Under the pieces are notes generated by a model. The model did no database searches. It worked only from the letters and a program-made list of their open reading frames with translations, and was not told the DNA's origin. From Rhodothermia bacterium (GTDB lineage Bacteria; Bacteroidota; Rhodothermia; Rhodothermales; JABDKH01), in the NCBI GenBank assembly GCA_030431165.1, contig JAUIJQ010000122.1:1-8045 (forward strand): DNA of 8,045 nt, read 5' to 3'. The translations under genes and the position numbers were made by a program. Positions 1 through 6,319 of this stretch are shown here, piece by piece (within the stretch, counting starts at the first letter, position 1; every line of letters starts with the position of its first letter).

Positions 1-96
1 GGGCAATACGAGCAGAACGGTCATGCTCAGGAACAGCAGCCTGAATCGCTTCTCAACCCGCAGGTTCTTGTAGTCTCTTGATGTTGCGGTAAACAT
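1..96 (-). CDS. pstA: PstA, phosphate ABC transporter permease (N-terminal fragment)
   Basis: Only the first 32 codons are inside the window; the gene continues past position 1. The ATG is at 96-94, one base after the pstC stop codon, which is the tight spacing expected of co-translated permease partners. The visible peptide starts MFTATSRDYKNLRVEKRF and turns hydrophobic (LLFLSMTVLLVLP), fitting a short basic cytoplasmic tail followed by the first membrane helix of PstA. PstA pairs with PstC to form the inner-membrane channel of the PstSCAB high-affinity phosphate importer. The call rests mainly on position behind pstC and on the N-terminal profile, because no EAA loop is visible. No clear Shine-Dalgarno precedes the ATG, so translation may be coupled to pstC. 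Confidence 0.8.
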   Translation of the reverse strand, partial: MFTATSRDYKNLRVEKRFRLLFLSMTVLLVLP

Positions 97-97
97 G

Positions 98-1021
98 TCA
101 GCGCTTCTTGATACCGCGAACAACGAGATCAGCGGTCAGATTGATCACAAACGTAACGATGAACAGGAGAATCCCGAGCGTAAAGAGCGCACCGTAGTGA
201 TCAGACCCCACGGCCGTTTCTCCAAGCTCTGCCGCAATGGTGGCCGTTAGCGCGCGAACGGAATCAAAGACCGAGCCGGGCAGGTTGACGGAGTGCCCGC
301 TTGCCATCAGGACAGCCATCGTTTCCCCGAAGCCGCGCCCAACACCGAGCAGTACAGCGGACACCAGGCCGTTTCGCGCCGCGGGAAGCACCACTTTGAA
401 TATCACCTGCCAGCGCGTAGCGCCCATCGCCTCAGCGGCCGCACGGTAGTCATCCGGAACGGCTTTGAGTGCATCTTCGGCGATGGTTGTCATGATGGGC
501 GCCGCCATCAACCCGAGGATAATGCCGGCATTCAGCACGTTTAGTCCGACCGGAACATCAAAGAGCTGAATGATCAGCGCATTCATGATGCTCAGGCCGA
601 TAAAGCCCCACACGACCGACGGAATCGCGGCGAGCATCTCAACGAGGACCTTGAGCGTCTCACGCGTCTTGCCCGTCGCAAACTCAGCGATGTATATCGC
701 CGCGCCAAGGGAGAATGGAATGGCCACGAGCATGGCCGTTCCCGTGACGCTGGCCGTTCCTGCAATCAGCGCCAGCGCTCCGTACGTCGGATTTGACTCC
801 GACGTTGGTGCCCATCGCGGCGAAAAGAAGAACTCGCCCAGGTCCAGTGTGCCAAAGACGAAACTCAGCCCCTCGCGCGTGATGAACACGAAGATGCCGA
901 TGATCATCACGATCGCCGATATCCCGCCAAGAAAGACAACGACCTGTACAAGTCGGTCCACGTACCAGGCGAGGTTGCGACGATCATACTCTGCTGCACC
1001 CGCCCCAGCCCTACCTGGCAT
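98..1021 (-). CDS. pstC: PstC, phosphate ABC transporter permease
   Basis: Inner-membrane permease of the PstSCAB phosphate importer, 307 residues from the chosen start. About six membrane helices are visible: near 27-48 (VVVFLGGISAIVMIIGIFVF), 83-112, 123-150, 164-182, 218-242 and 280-300. The cytoplasmic EAA loop that docks on the PstB ATPase lies at about 194-213 and contains EAMGATRWQVIFKVVLP. The GFGETMAV stretch after it is typical of PstC. The ATG at 1021 is preferred over an in-frame GTG at 1039 because GGAGG sits 6 nt upstream of the ATG. With this start the gene overlaps the end of the PhoU-like gene by 11 bases, which suggests translational coupling. pstA follows after one base. 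The family assignment is firm; only the start choice is inferred. Confidence 0.95.
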   Translation of the reverse strand: MPGRAGAGAAEYDRRNLAWYVDRLVQVVVFLGGISAIVMIIGIFVFITREGLSFVFGTLDLGEFFFSPRWAPTSESNPTYGALALIAGTASVTGTAMLVAIPFSLGAAIYIAEFATGKTRETLKVLVEMLAAIPSVVWGFIGLSIMNALIIQLFDVPVGLNVLNAGIILGLMAAPIMTTIAEDALKAVPDDYRAAAEAMGATRWQVIFKVVLPAARNGLVSAVLLGVGRGFGETMAVLMASGHSVNLPGSVFDSVRALTATIAAELGETAVGSDHYGALFTLGILLFIVTFVINLTADLVVRGIKKR

Positions 1022-2084
1022 GCTCAGCCTCCGGTCCACGGATCGTGTCCATCAACTCGACGACGTTTGACAGCAGCGACCGATAACGGTCTTCCACAGA
1101 CGCGTCACCGTCAGGCACCTTCCAGTTCACGGCCGCCCCTCCAAAGGGTACACGCTCGACATAGTCTCCGTACTGGCCTTGCAGCGACACGAATACATCA
1201 AACTCTGACAGGTCGCCCGGCAGATCAGCAACGGCAGTCGGAACGATGTCACCGATGTCGTGTCCTGTCCTTTCCAGAAACTCACGCACATCACTGCGTA
1301 CCTGATCGGCCGGAGCGGTTGCGGCCATGAAGTAGGTACCCACCGTTGGATGCGACTTTCTCGCCGCGGCGACTGCAAGTGGTCCCAGCACCTCATTGGT
1401 GCGGTCGAAGAAGACCACACGCATTGGCCGGCGTCGCTTCCTCTCACCCGACAATGCCCAGACAACCTCCTCACAGAGGTTCTTCGACTGGTCCGCGACG
1501 CGTTCCAGCGAACTGAGTACAACGAGCTTGCTGAAGCGATCGCGCGTTGTACCCACGCCCTCCTCACCCTCAGAAGCAAGCTGCTCGTAGGCAACGTGAA
1601 AGTCACGCTCGATGGCACGAGCCGCTGCCATGGTCTGTCGGGCTTTCGCGTCGTTCTGCTCACGAAAAGCATTGACTGCGCTTCGATACATGTCCAGCGC
1701 GTCTTTGCCCATCGCATCCACGGATAGTCGAAAGTGCCCCTCGATCGGGCCCGTGAGCGACGCAACCTCGTGGCAGATCGTCTCGGCGTAGTCGCCGATA
1801 CGCTCAAGTTCGACGTTCATCCGAAGCACCGACGAAATAAAGCGAAGGTGCCCGGCACTGGGGAGGTGCCTCACGACAAAGTGGTGACAGATGTCATCCA
1901 CACGCTCGACCCCCCTGTTGATCGGATGGTCGAGCAGTATCGTCTTGTACGCAAGGTCCCGATCGGCCCGCGAGAGTGCCCGAAGTGCTGCGTCGAGATT
2001 CGCTTCTACAGCCGCGGCGACACCCAGGACACCGGCGCGAATCTTTTCGACATCCGCCTCGAGGCTCTTTTCATAATGGCTCAT
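1011..2084 (-). CDS. phoU: PhoU-like phosphate regulator fused to a degenerate LMW phosphatase/arsenate reductase-like domain
   Basis: Two PhoU helical-bundle repeats occupy about residues 10-105 and 118-212. Each carries the metal-site signature: ELERIGDYAE with E94/D98, and SLERVADQ with E194/D198. PhoU links the Pst transporter to the phosphate-sensing histidine kinase and represses Pho genes when phosphate is plentiful. Normal PhoU is about 215-240 residues; this protein has 357. After a basic linker (ERKRRRP) the C-terminal part (about 222-346) follows the order of a low-molecular-weight tyrosine phosphatase / arsenate reductase: beta strand plus loop (VVFFDRTNEVLGPLA), FDVFVSL, then NWKVPDGD, where D325 matches the general-acid Asp. 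The loop keeps N230, P235 and A237, but the catalytic Cys position is D227 and the loop Arg is L233, so it should be catalytically dead. The ATG at 2084 has a weak GGTG 4 nt upstream; a GTG at 2087 is an alternative. The PhoU call is firm; the second domain is identified by eye. Confidence 0.88.
   Translation of the reverse strand: MSHYEKSLEADVEKIRAGVLGVAAAVEANLDAALRALSRADRDLAYKTILLDHPINRGVERVDDICHHFVVRHLPSAGHLRFISSVLRMNVELERIGDYAETICHEVASLTGPIEGHFRLSVDAMGKDALDMYRSAVNAFREQNDAKARQTMAAARAIERDFHVAYEQLASEGEEGVGTTRDRFSKLVVLSSLERVADQSKNLCEEVVWALSGERKRRRPMRVVFFDRTNEVLGPLAVAAARKSHPTVGTYFMAATAPADQVRSDVREFLERTGHDIGDIVPTAVADLPGDLSEFDVFVSLQGQYGDYVERVPFGGAAVNWKVPDGDASVEDRYRSLLSNVVELMDTIRGPEAEHAR
1028..1032 (-). 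promoter_or_regulatory. Shine-Dalgarno of pstC (decides the start)
   Basis: The minus strand reads GGAGG followed by 6 nt and then ATG at 1021. It lies inside the last codons of the upstream PhoU-like gene. It is the best ribosome binding site in the operon and favours the ATG over the GTG 18 bases upstream, which has no such motif. Confidence 0.75.
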
Positions 2085-2120
2085 CACTCACCACATTTGT
2101 GGATTTGGTACGTGACCGGC

Positions 2121-3011
2121 CTACTCAGAACCTGCAGGCGCAGAACACGTGACTGCCCGCACCGGCGCGTATCCCTTGGCCTGGATTATGCACTGCCCTT
2201 CGTCTGACAGGATCCAGTCCATGTATTCTTTCGTCGCCCCGGTGGGTTGTCCCGAAGTATACATGAACAGCGGACGCGCAATGGGGTAGCTACCGTCGAT
2301 TGCGGTATCAGACGATGGCGAGACACACGCACCACCTGAGTTGACGCATGGCATCTTTACGTGCTCATTGGCATATGCCAGGCCCGAATAGCCGATAGCG
2401 CACGGCGTGTTTTCGACCAGGTCAACCACGTCTTTTGAGCCATGCATGTCGCGCGAGCCCAACTTGTAGTCGCCCGTTCCGAGAATCGCTTCGCGGAAAT
2501 AGGCAAACGTCCCCGAATTGTTCTGTCGGCTCACGCGGACAATCTCCTGCCCTCGGCAACCGGGGACCTCTACACCAAGCTGGGTCCAGGTTTCCGTCGT
2601 TCCGTTTTCTCCGTAGATGTCAGCGAGCTGTTCAACGGATACCTCGCTCATGGGGTTGGACGGATGGAGGAAGATGGCAAGCGCGTCGTATCCAACGATG
2701 AACTCAACGGGCTCATGGCCCTGGGCGCGGGCCTGCTCAACCTCGGAGTCCTTGATTGAACGGCTCGCATTGGCGATGTCAACTGTACCGTTGATAAGTG
2801 CCGCGAAGCCCGTGCCCGAGCCGCCCCCTGACACCGCAACAGCGACATTGGGGTTCACCTCCTGGTACGTCTCGGCCCAGGCCTGTGCGACATTGACAAG
2901 GGTATCAGATCCTTTGTTCTGGATGACGGCGCGGTCAGAGCCATCACGGCCGCCACCACATCCAACGAGTGCGACGCAGGCAAGCGCGCCAAATAACTTC
3001 TTGTAGTTCAT
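2121..3011 (-). CDS. pstS: PstS, phosphate-binding lipoprotein
   Basis: Periplasmic phosphate receptor that delivers phosphate to PstCA, 296 residues. The N-terminus is a lipoprotein signal: MNYKK, a hydrophobic stretch, then the lipobox LVGC with C18 as the lipidation site. Ligand-binding segments of the PstS/type II periplasmic binding fold are present in order: GSDT (34-37), SGGGSGTGF (61-69), the ASR segment (82-84), RQNNSGT (162-168) and GYSGLAY (207-213). The mature protein has six further cysteines (152, 204, 222, 229, 274, 289), an even number that could form disulfides in the periplasm. It lies 39 bases after the porin stop and 36 bases before the PhoU-like gene, on the same strand, so it is very likely co-transcribed with both. 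No strong Shine-Dalgarno is seen at the ATG (only AAAGGG almost touching it). Confidence 0.95.
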   Translation of the reverse strand: MNYKKLFGALACVALVGCGGGRDGSDRAVIQNKGSDTLVNVAQAWAETYQEVNPNVAVAVSGGGSGTGFAALINGTVDIANASRSIKDSEVEQARAQGHEPVEFIVGYDALAIFLHPSNPMSEVSVEQLADIYGENGTTETWTQLGVEVPGCRGQEIVRVSRQNNSGTFAYFREAILGTGDYKLGSRDMHGSKDVVDLVENTPCAIGYSGLAYANEHVKMPCVNSGGACVSPSSDTAIDGSYPIARPLFMYTSGQPTGATKEYMDWILSDEGQCIIQAKGYAPVRAVTCSAPAGSE

Positions 3012-3050
3012 TCCCTTTGAGGCTTTTATCTGAGCTAATCGAATGTGTCG

Positions 3051-4034
3051 TCAAAAATCCATGTGAAGCGTCACTCTACCCGTAACTGCCGCCTGATCGT
3101 CGGCCTCGGACTGTGAAACGAGCACGTTTGGAATAAAGTGCACGTCCTCATGCGGGCTGAGCGAAACACCAAAGACGCCATAGTTGGACCAGGTCGACGA
3201 GGCGCCGACGTCTGTCATCGTTCTATCAAATCGGCCGACCAGTTCGACGTTTGGCGCCACCGCTGCGCGCGCAAATAGACTTACACCGACGTGATCGCGG
3301 TCAGCCGCACCAACCCGGTCGAGCTGATTCGAGAATACCTCGACGCCGACGACGGCGGCATCAGTGCGGTAGCCCACAAACGCGTTTACATTTAGTGCTC
3401 CTTCTTCTCCACCCGACCGATCGGCGTAGTCGGCTCCAACCGTCACCGCTACCCGGCGCGCCGGACGAAACTCAAGCTGGCCGTACACACGCTTGTTCTT
3501 GTTAGACTCCGGTCGTCCACCGGAATCATTGCCAACCATGAGGCCGTAGCGTACCGAACCAGAGGACGTAATGGGACCGCGCAGAGCAACACCTGTATCA
3601 CGAGACGATACGACACTCTCAAGGTCCTGGATCGTCTTCTCAAGCGATCGGAACCCCCAGAAAGACTCCGACACGGTGAATGAAGGAGGCGACGTAATGC
3701 CGATCTGGAGCACATGCCCATCAGCCACAAAATCACTCCACTTCAGGTACAGGTCCTTCACAAAAGGCGCAATTCTACCCTGCTCGGTTGTCGATCCGTC
3801 GTTGGCTTCCACCCGGGCTCTCACGCTGAAATCGTCTGAAATACCAAAGTCACCCGTGATGTACATCCGGCGCAGACCAAAGCCGTTTTCGCCGTCTGAC
3901 TCGCCGGTTTCGTCCTGAACGAGATACGAATAGTCGGAGTAGACCAGTCCCGAGATCCGCTGGCCGCTTGCCGTAGCCGGAATGGATACAAGAGCAGCAA
4001 GGACCAGAAATCTACGCAGCAAATACGTTCGCAT
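3051..4034 (-). CDS. Phosphate-selective porin O/P-like outer-membrane protein
   Basis: 327 residues. The N-terminus is a cleavable signal (MRTYLLRRFL..., likely cut near residue 24 after TASG). The rest has alternating, aromatic-rich strands typical of a beta barrel and ends in Phe (LHMDF), the C-terminal residue used for outer-membrane insertion. The segment near 53-80 (LRRMYITGDFGISDDFSVRARVEAND) matches the Arg-rich opening strands of the OprP/OprO porin family, and WGFRSLEKTIQDL near 125-137 also fits. It is shorter than OprP (over 400 residues), as in many Bacteroidota relatives. It is the first gene after the Pho box promoter and pstS follows 39 bases later, so it probably admits phosphate through the outer membrane. 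Substrate is inferred from family and context. No clear Shine-Dalgarno is seen at the ATG. Confidence 0.82.
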   Translation of the reverse strand: MRTYLLRRFLVLAALVSIPATASGQRISGLVYSDYSYLVQDETGESDGENGFGLRRMYITGDFGISDDFSVRARVEANDGSTTEQGRIAPFVKDLYLKWSDFVADGHVLQIGITSPPSFTVSESFWGFRSLEKTIQDLESVVSSRDTGVALRGPITSSGSVRYGLMVGNDSGGRPESNKNKRVYGQLEFRPARRVAVTVGADYADRSGGEEGALNVNAFVGYRTDAAVVGVEVFSNQLDRVGAADRDHVGVSLFARAAVAPNVELVGRFDRTMTDVGASSTWSNYGVFGVSLSPHEDVHFIPNVLVSQSEADDQAAVTGRVTLHMDF

Positions 4035-4113
4035 ACGTGGCAGCGGTGGGTTTTAATGATTAGGTAACACCACCTGCGCACACGGCCCGTTTCAGCCTTT
4101 CTTGGAGCGGCGC

Positions 4114-4130
4114 GTTACCAAAAGATTACC
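4114..4130 (-). promoter_or_regulatory. Second 11-bp-period repeat pair, possible downstream Pho box
   Basis: The minus strand reads GGTAAT, 5 bases, GGTAAC (4130-4125 and 4119-4114). The hexamer register and 11-bp period are the same as in the upstream Pho box, and the pair starts 32 bp further on. It falls just after the predicted transcription start, so it could be an extra PhoB/PhoP contact, a repressing site, or part of a leader structure. An opposite-strand GGTAAC at 4063-4068 could pair with it in the leader RNA. Confidence 0.4.
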
Positions 4131-4143
4131 AGACCGCGCCAAA

Positions 4144-4173
4144 AATATATCCGAAATGTTACGCTACTGTTAA
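4144..4173 (-). promoter_or_regulatory. Sigma70-like promoter of the porin-pst operon
   Basis: On the minus strand a -35 box TTAACA (4173-4168, one mismatch to TTGACA) is followed by an 18-base spacer and a -10 box TATATT (4149-4144, one mismatch to TATAAT). Transcription would start near 4137, giving a leader of about 100 nt before the porin ATG. The overlapping TATTTTTG (4147-4140) also fits the Bacteroidota -7 consensus TANNTTTG, but no matching TTTG was found at the usual upstream distance. The -35 box is part of the Pho box. Confidence 0.6.
4157..4173 (-). promoter_or_regulatory. Pho box (PhoB/PhoP-type direct repeats)
   Basis: The minus strand carries TTAACA, 5 bases, GTAACA: two 6-bp direct repeats with an 11-bp period. 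This is the layout of response-regulator sites of the PhoB/PhoP family; Bacillus PhoP boxes are TTAACA-like repeats spaced about 5 bp, and the E. coli Pho box also repeats every 11 bp. It overlaps the -35 of the promoter in front of the porin-pst genes, the expected position for activation under phosphate starvation. The regulator itself is not in the window. Confidence 0.7.
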
Positions 4174-4276
4174 CATGCCCGATTGGGTAGAAATGTGCCT
4201 GTAGGGCCCCAAAAACGGCTGTGTATGCACACGTCAGCGCACGCTGTAGGCGCTGGAAAGCGACGCGATCGGCGGC

Positions 4277-5653
4277 CTACGGCCGCGCCATCAACCGCTC
4301 GATCTCGGCGGCTGTATACGGAAGACCGGGCGTGAGAACCTCCGCCCCGTCTGCCGTGATCGCAATCATGTCCTCTAAGTAGTACCCCTGCCCGTCGAGC
4401 GCGAACATGGGCTCAAACGCTATCACCATCCCTGCCCGGAGGACCGGCACTGCGGGCTCAGACGCCCACAGACCAACCGCGTGCTGATGCCACTCAACCG
4501 CGTCAGACAGGAGCACCTCGGCTGCCGCCCTCCCCAGATCCGTTTCGGGAGCCGCGTCCTCGTCCCCGATGACCGCCTCAACGGCCGCTCGCGCAGCCGC
4601 TTCAACGTCAGCCCACGAAACACCATCAGCCATCACTTCGAGTCCGGCGTGATACGCCGTCACAAGCAGGTCCCAGGCCTCACGCTGACCATCCGAAAAT
4701 CGCCCGGATACCGGTACGGTCCGCCCAACGTCTCCCTGGTAGTAGTCGGCTTCGCACCCAATGTCGACGCGTACGAGTTCGCCGGATTGCATCGTGCGAT
4801 CGAGGTGGCGGTAGTCACCGAACGAGGCGAAGGGCATCGGAAAGACACTGTTCGGACCTGACATTACCCAGGGCCAGAAACCGATACCGTCGCCACCGTT
4901 ATTCAGACAGGCCGCTACAACCGCCGCTTCGGCGGTACGCTGGCGGGCACCGGGCTCGATGTATTCAAGCGCAGCCTTGAAGGCATCCGCACTCGCCCGG
5001 CCCGAACGACGTAGTGCCGCGATCTCCTGCGGGTCCTTCACCGCGCGCAAACGTGCGATGATGTCAGCAGCAGTTTCGATGCGCGACGTCGGCCATCGCA
5101 ATCCGATGGCGTGAAGCCACAAGACGTCAGGATCCGAAACGGGGGCCATCCCCTGCGGACTTGATGAACTCCCACCAAGTGCACCGGGCACATAGAGCGT
5201 CGCATCTGCGAGGCCGTCGATAAACTCAGGGAAGCTGTTCCAGTCGACTACCGCGTCAATTCCGGTAGCCGCTTCCGACTCATCACCCGGAGACATCATC
5301 GTGTGCGCGAGCGCTGCACGACCACCCGATCCGCCATGGACAAACAGCGTGCTGGTCCGATTGATGCCGTCGATCGCAAGGATGGCATTTGTGACATGCG
5401 GAATGCCCGCGAAGTAGAAGAAGTTTGGCTCCTGATGAAAGCCGGATTCCCTGTATCGCTTGATCTCCGACCGGGCATGCAGCAGCAGAACGCCGTCTGG
5501 CAACGCGTCCATGACGGCGGCACGTCGTTCAGCGAAGCGCTCGTCTGGCTTCACCGCCTGGGCACAGGATGAACGAACGTGGGTGCCGAGTGCAACCAGC
5601 AACACAGCCGCTACCGCGGTTGCGCGTGCAAGATCTGTCGCGCTACTAACCAC
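4277..5653 (-). CDS. Exported M24-family metallopeptidase, Xaa-Pro aminopeptidase-like
   Basis: 458 residues from a GTG at 5653. This start gives a signal peptide (MVSSATDLARATAVAAVLLVALG...SSCAQA) with a likely cut before VKPDERF. An aminopeptidase-P-type N-terminal domain follows (about 36-190, including HQEPNFFYFAGIP), then the pita-bread M24 domain (about 195-445). All five expected metal ligands are visible: D297 (VDIG), D308 (QGDVGRT), H391 (HQHAVGL), E414 (AFEPMF) and E427 (YYLED). Enzymes of this family remove an N-terminal residue ahead of proline using two metal ions. Three conserved second-shell residues of E. coli PepP appear replaced: H243 by M273, H361 by S398, R404 by Y425. Specificity may therefore differ. 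The reading frame stays open upstream to 5869, but that part overlaps the barrel gene. The GTG overlaps that gene's end by 8 bases, suggesting coupling. The next in-frame ATG (5518) would remove the signal peptide. Confidence 0.85.
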   Translation of the reverse strand: MVSSATDLARATAVAAVLLVALGTHVRSSCAQAVKPDERFAERRAAVMDALPDGVLLLHARSEIKRYRESGFHQEPNFFYFAGIPHVTNAILAIDGINRTSTLFVHGGSGGRAALAHTMMSPGDESEAATGIDAVVDWNSFPEFIDGLADATLYVPGALGGSSSSPQGMAPVSDPDVLWLHAIGLRWPTSRIETAADIIARLRAVKDPQEIAALRRSGRASADAFKAALEYIEPGARQRTAEAAVVAACLNNGGDGIGFWPWVMSGPNSVFPMPFASFGDYRHLDRTMQSGELVRVDIGCEADYYQGDVGRTVPVSGRFSDGQREAWDLLVTAYHAGLEVMADGVSWADVEAAARAAVEAVIGDEDAAPETDLGRAAAEVLLSDAVEWHQHAVGLWASEPAVPVLRAGMVIAFEPMFALDGQGYYLEDMIAITADGAEVLTPGLPYTAAEIERLMARP

Positions 5654-6116
5654 GGGGCACGTGGAAGCGAACACCGATTCCTCCACCGATGTCAAAATCA
5701 GTACGCGAGACGAGTTCAAATCTCGGAAGCAGCTGGAGAAAGAACTCGAATCGATCAGCCCAGATCGATGCACCAACCGCACCGCCAATCCCAACGGCAA
5801 CGTTATCGTTCGAGTTGTCGCGGAAGCCGATAAACGCGCCCGGGCCATAGAACATGCGCAGGTCAACATCCGTCATGTCTTCGACGCGACGCTCCCACAC
5901 TGCGTTGGCAGAGAGGAAGAGGAAGTCGTCCAGATCCCACGCCGCCAGCAGATCGTAATGCGGCTCTGCGTTCCGAACAATCTTCACCGATATGCCAGTG
6001 GGCGCGCCGGCCTGTACACCGAAGCCTGTGGACGGCCGAGACTGCGACAAACCCAACTGCGGCCAGGCTGCAGTTAATCCGCACAGAAGCAGAACACGGA
6101 CTACAAATCTCGTCAT
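5646..6116 (-). CDS. Small outer-membrane beta-barrel-like protein, function unknown
   Basis: 156 residues, no specific family recognised. The N-terminus is a signal peptide (MTRFVVRVLLLCGLTAAW...GLSQS, cut near residue 25). The mature part has short alternating strands separated by turns, with Gly-rich and aromatic segments (GFGVQAGAPTGISVKI, YDLLAAWDLDDFLFLSANAVW, VAVGIGGAVGASIW, FDIGGGIGVRFHV), as expected of a small 8-stranded outer-membrane barrel. The ATG at 6116 has no Shine-Dalgarno. The end overlaps the proposed GTG start of the M24 peptidase by 8 bases, so the two probably form one transcription unit. Nothing in the sequence shows a ligand or partner; a structural or assembly role is as likely as transport. 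Confidence 0.7.
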   Translation of the reverse strand: MTRFVVRVLLLCGLTAAWPQLGLSQSRPSTGFGVQAGAPTGISVKIVRNAEPHYDLLAAWDLDDFLFLSANAVWERRVEDMTDVDLRMFYGPGAFIGFRDNSNDNVAVGIGGAVGASIWADRFEFFLQLLPRFELVSRTDFDIGGGIGVRFHVPRG

Positions 6117-6319
6117 GAGTGGGGCCGGTGTGTGAGGGGGAACTACAGCGCAATCACGGTGTGTCGCGACCTGGGCTACGGCGGACAGGCGGCAAACGGC
6201 GCTAGTTCGTGAACCCGTTGCCTCGCACGAGGTTCGTCGAAGATCCTGCGGATTACACCAGATTGACCGCTCAGCGCCATCGGGTTATCTTTCAGGCCGC
6301 ACTTCTGCGGCGCACCTTT
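6117..6319. other. Intergenic region between barrel gene and tRNA-Leu
   Basis: About 200 bases. It contains the tRNA promoter on the plus strand. It should also contain the promoter of the minus-strand barrel/peptidase pair, unless that pair is read through from the M14 gene; no convincing -10/-35 was found for it. Small inverted repeats (GTTC/GAAC at 6205-6214, CCTCG/CGAGG at 6221-6232) are present but too short to name. Confidence 0.5.
6263..6291 (+). promoter_or_regulatory. Sigma70-like promoter of tRNA-Leu
   Basis: The -35 box TTGACC (6263-6268, one mismatch to TTGACA) is followed by a 17-base spacer and the -10 box TATCTT (6286-6291, 4 of 6). Transcription would start near 6298, about 20 bases before the mature 5' end of the tRNA. 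The stretch after the -10 (CAGGCCGC) is GC-rich, as often seen at stringently controlled stable-RNA promoters. Confidence 0.6.

Larger units (their letters stand above)
4035..4276. other. Intergenic regulatory region before the phosphate operon
   Basis: 242 bases without a gene, between the M24 peptidase stop and the porin start. The half nearest the porin holds the Pho box, the promoter and the roughly 100-nt leader. The half nearest the peptidase has a GC-rich inverted repeat (CAGCGC 4235-4240 with GCGCTG 4250-4255) and a run of five T on the minus strand (4215-4211). They lie too far apart to form a clear intrinsic terminator. No small ORF with support was found. Confidence 0.7.

Noticed and set aside
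1022..1039. GTG at 1039 as the start of pstC
   Set aside because: No Shine-Dalgarno precedes it, whereas the ATG at 1021 has GGAGG at 6 nt. The six extra residues add nothing recognisable.
1011..1424. Separate translation of the phosphatase-like domain from the Met at 1424
   Set aside because: No Shine-Dalgarno precedes this ATG and the frame is continuous with PhoU, so a single fused protein is the simpler reading.
2091..2102. CCACA/TGTGG inverted repeat between pstS and the PhoU-like gene as a terminator or attenuator
   Set aside because: A 5-bp stem with a 2-base loop and no T-run; too weak to call inside an apparent operon.
1260..2207. Long plus-strand open frames across the PhoU-like gene
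   Set aside because: They lie opposite a clear PhoU/PstS coding sequence, have no family features and are expected mirror frames in GC-rich DNA.
4211..4255. Inverted repeat 4235-4255 plus T-run 4215-4211 as an intrinsic terminator of the M24 gene
   Set aside because: The stem (CAGCGC/GCGCTG, 9-base loop) ends about 20 bases before the T-run. The nearer GTGT/ACAC hairpin is only 4 bp. Neither has terminator geometry.
4272..4286. GCGGCC-TAC-GGCCGC hairpin at the M24 stop codon as a terminator
   Set aside because: The stem is perfect but only 6 bp with a 3-base loop, and no T-run follows on either strand. GC-rich coding ends produce such repeats by chance.
5654..5869. An N-terminal extension of the M24 peptidase frame starting at 5869
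   Set aside because: It overlaps the barrel gene by more than 220 bases in another frame, reads as low-complexity Ser/Arg-rich peptide, and would bury a good signal peptide in the middle of the protein.
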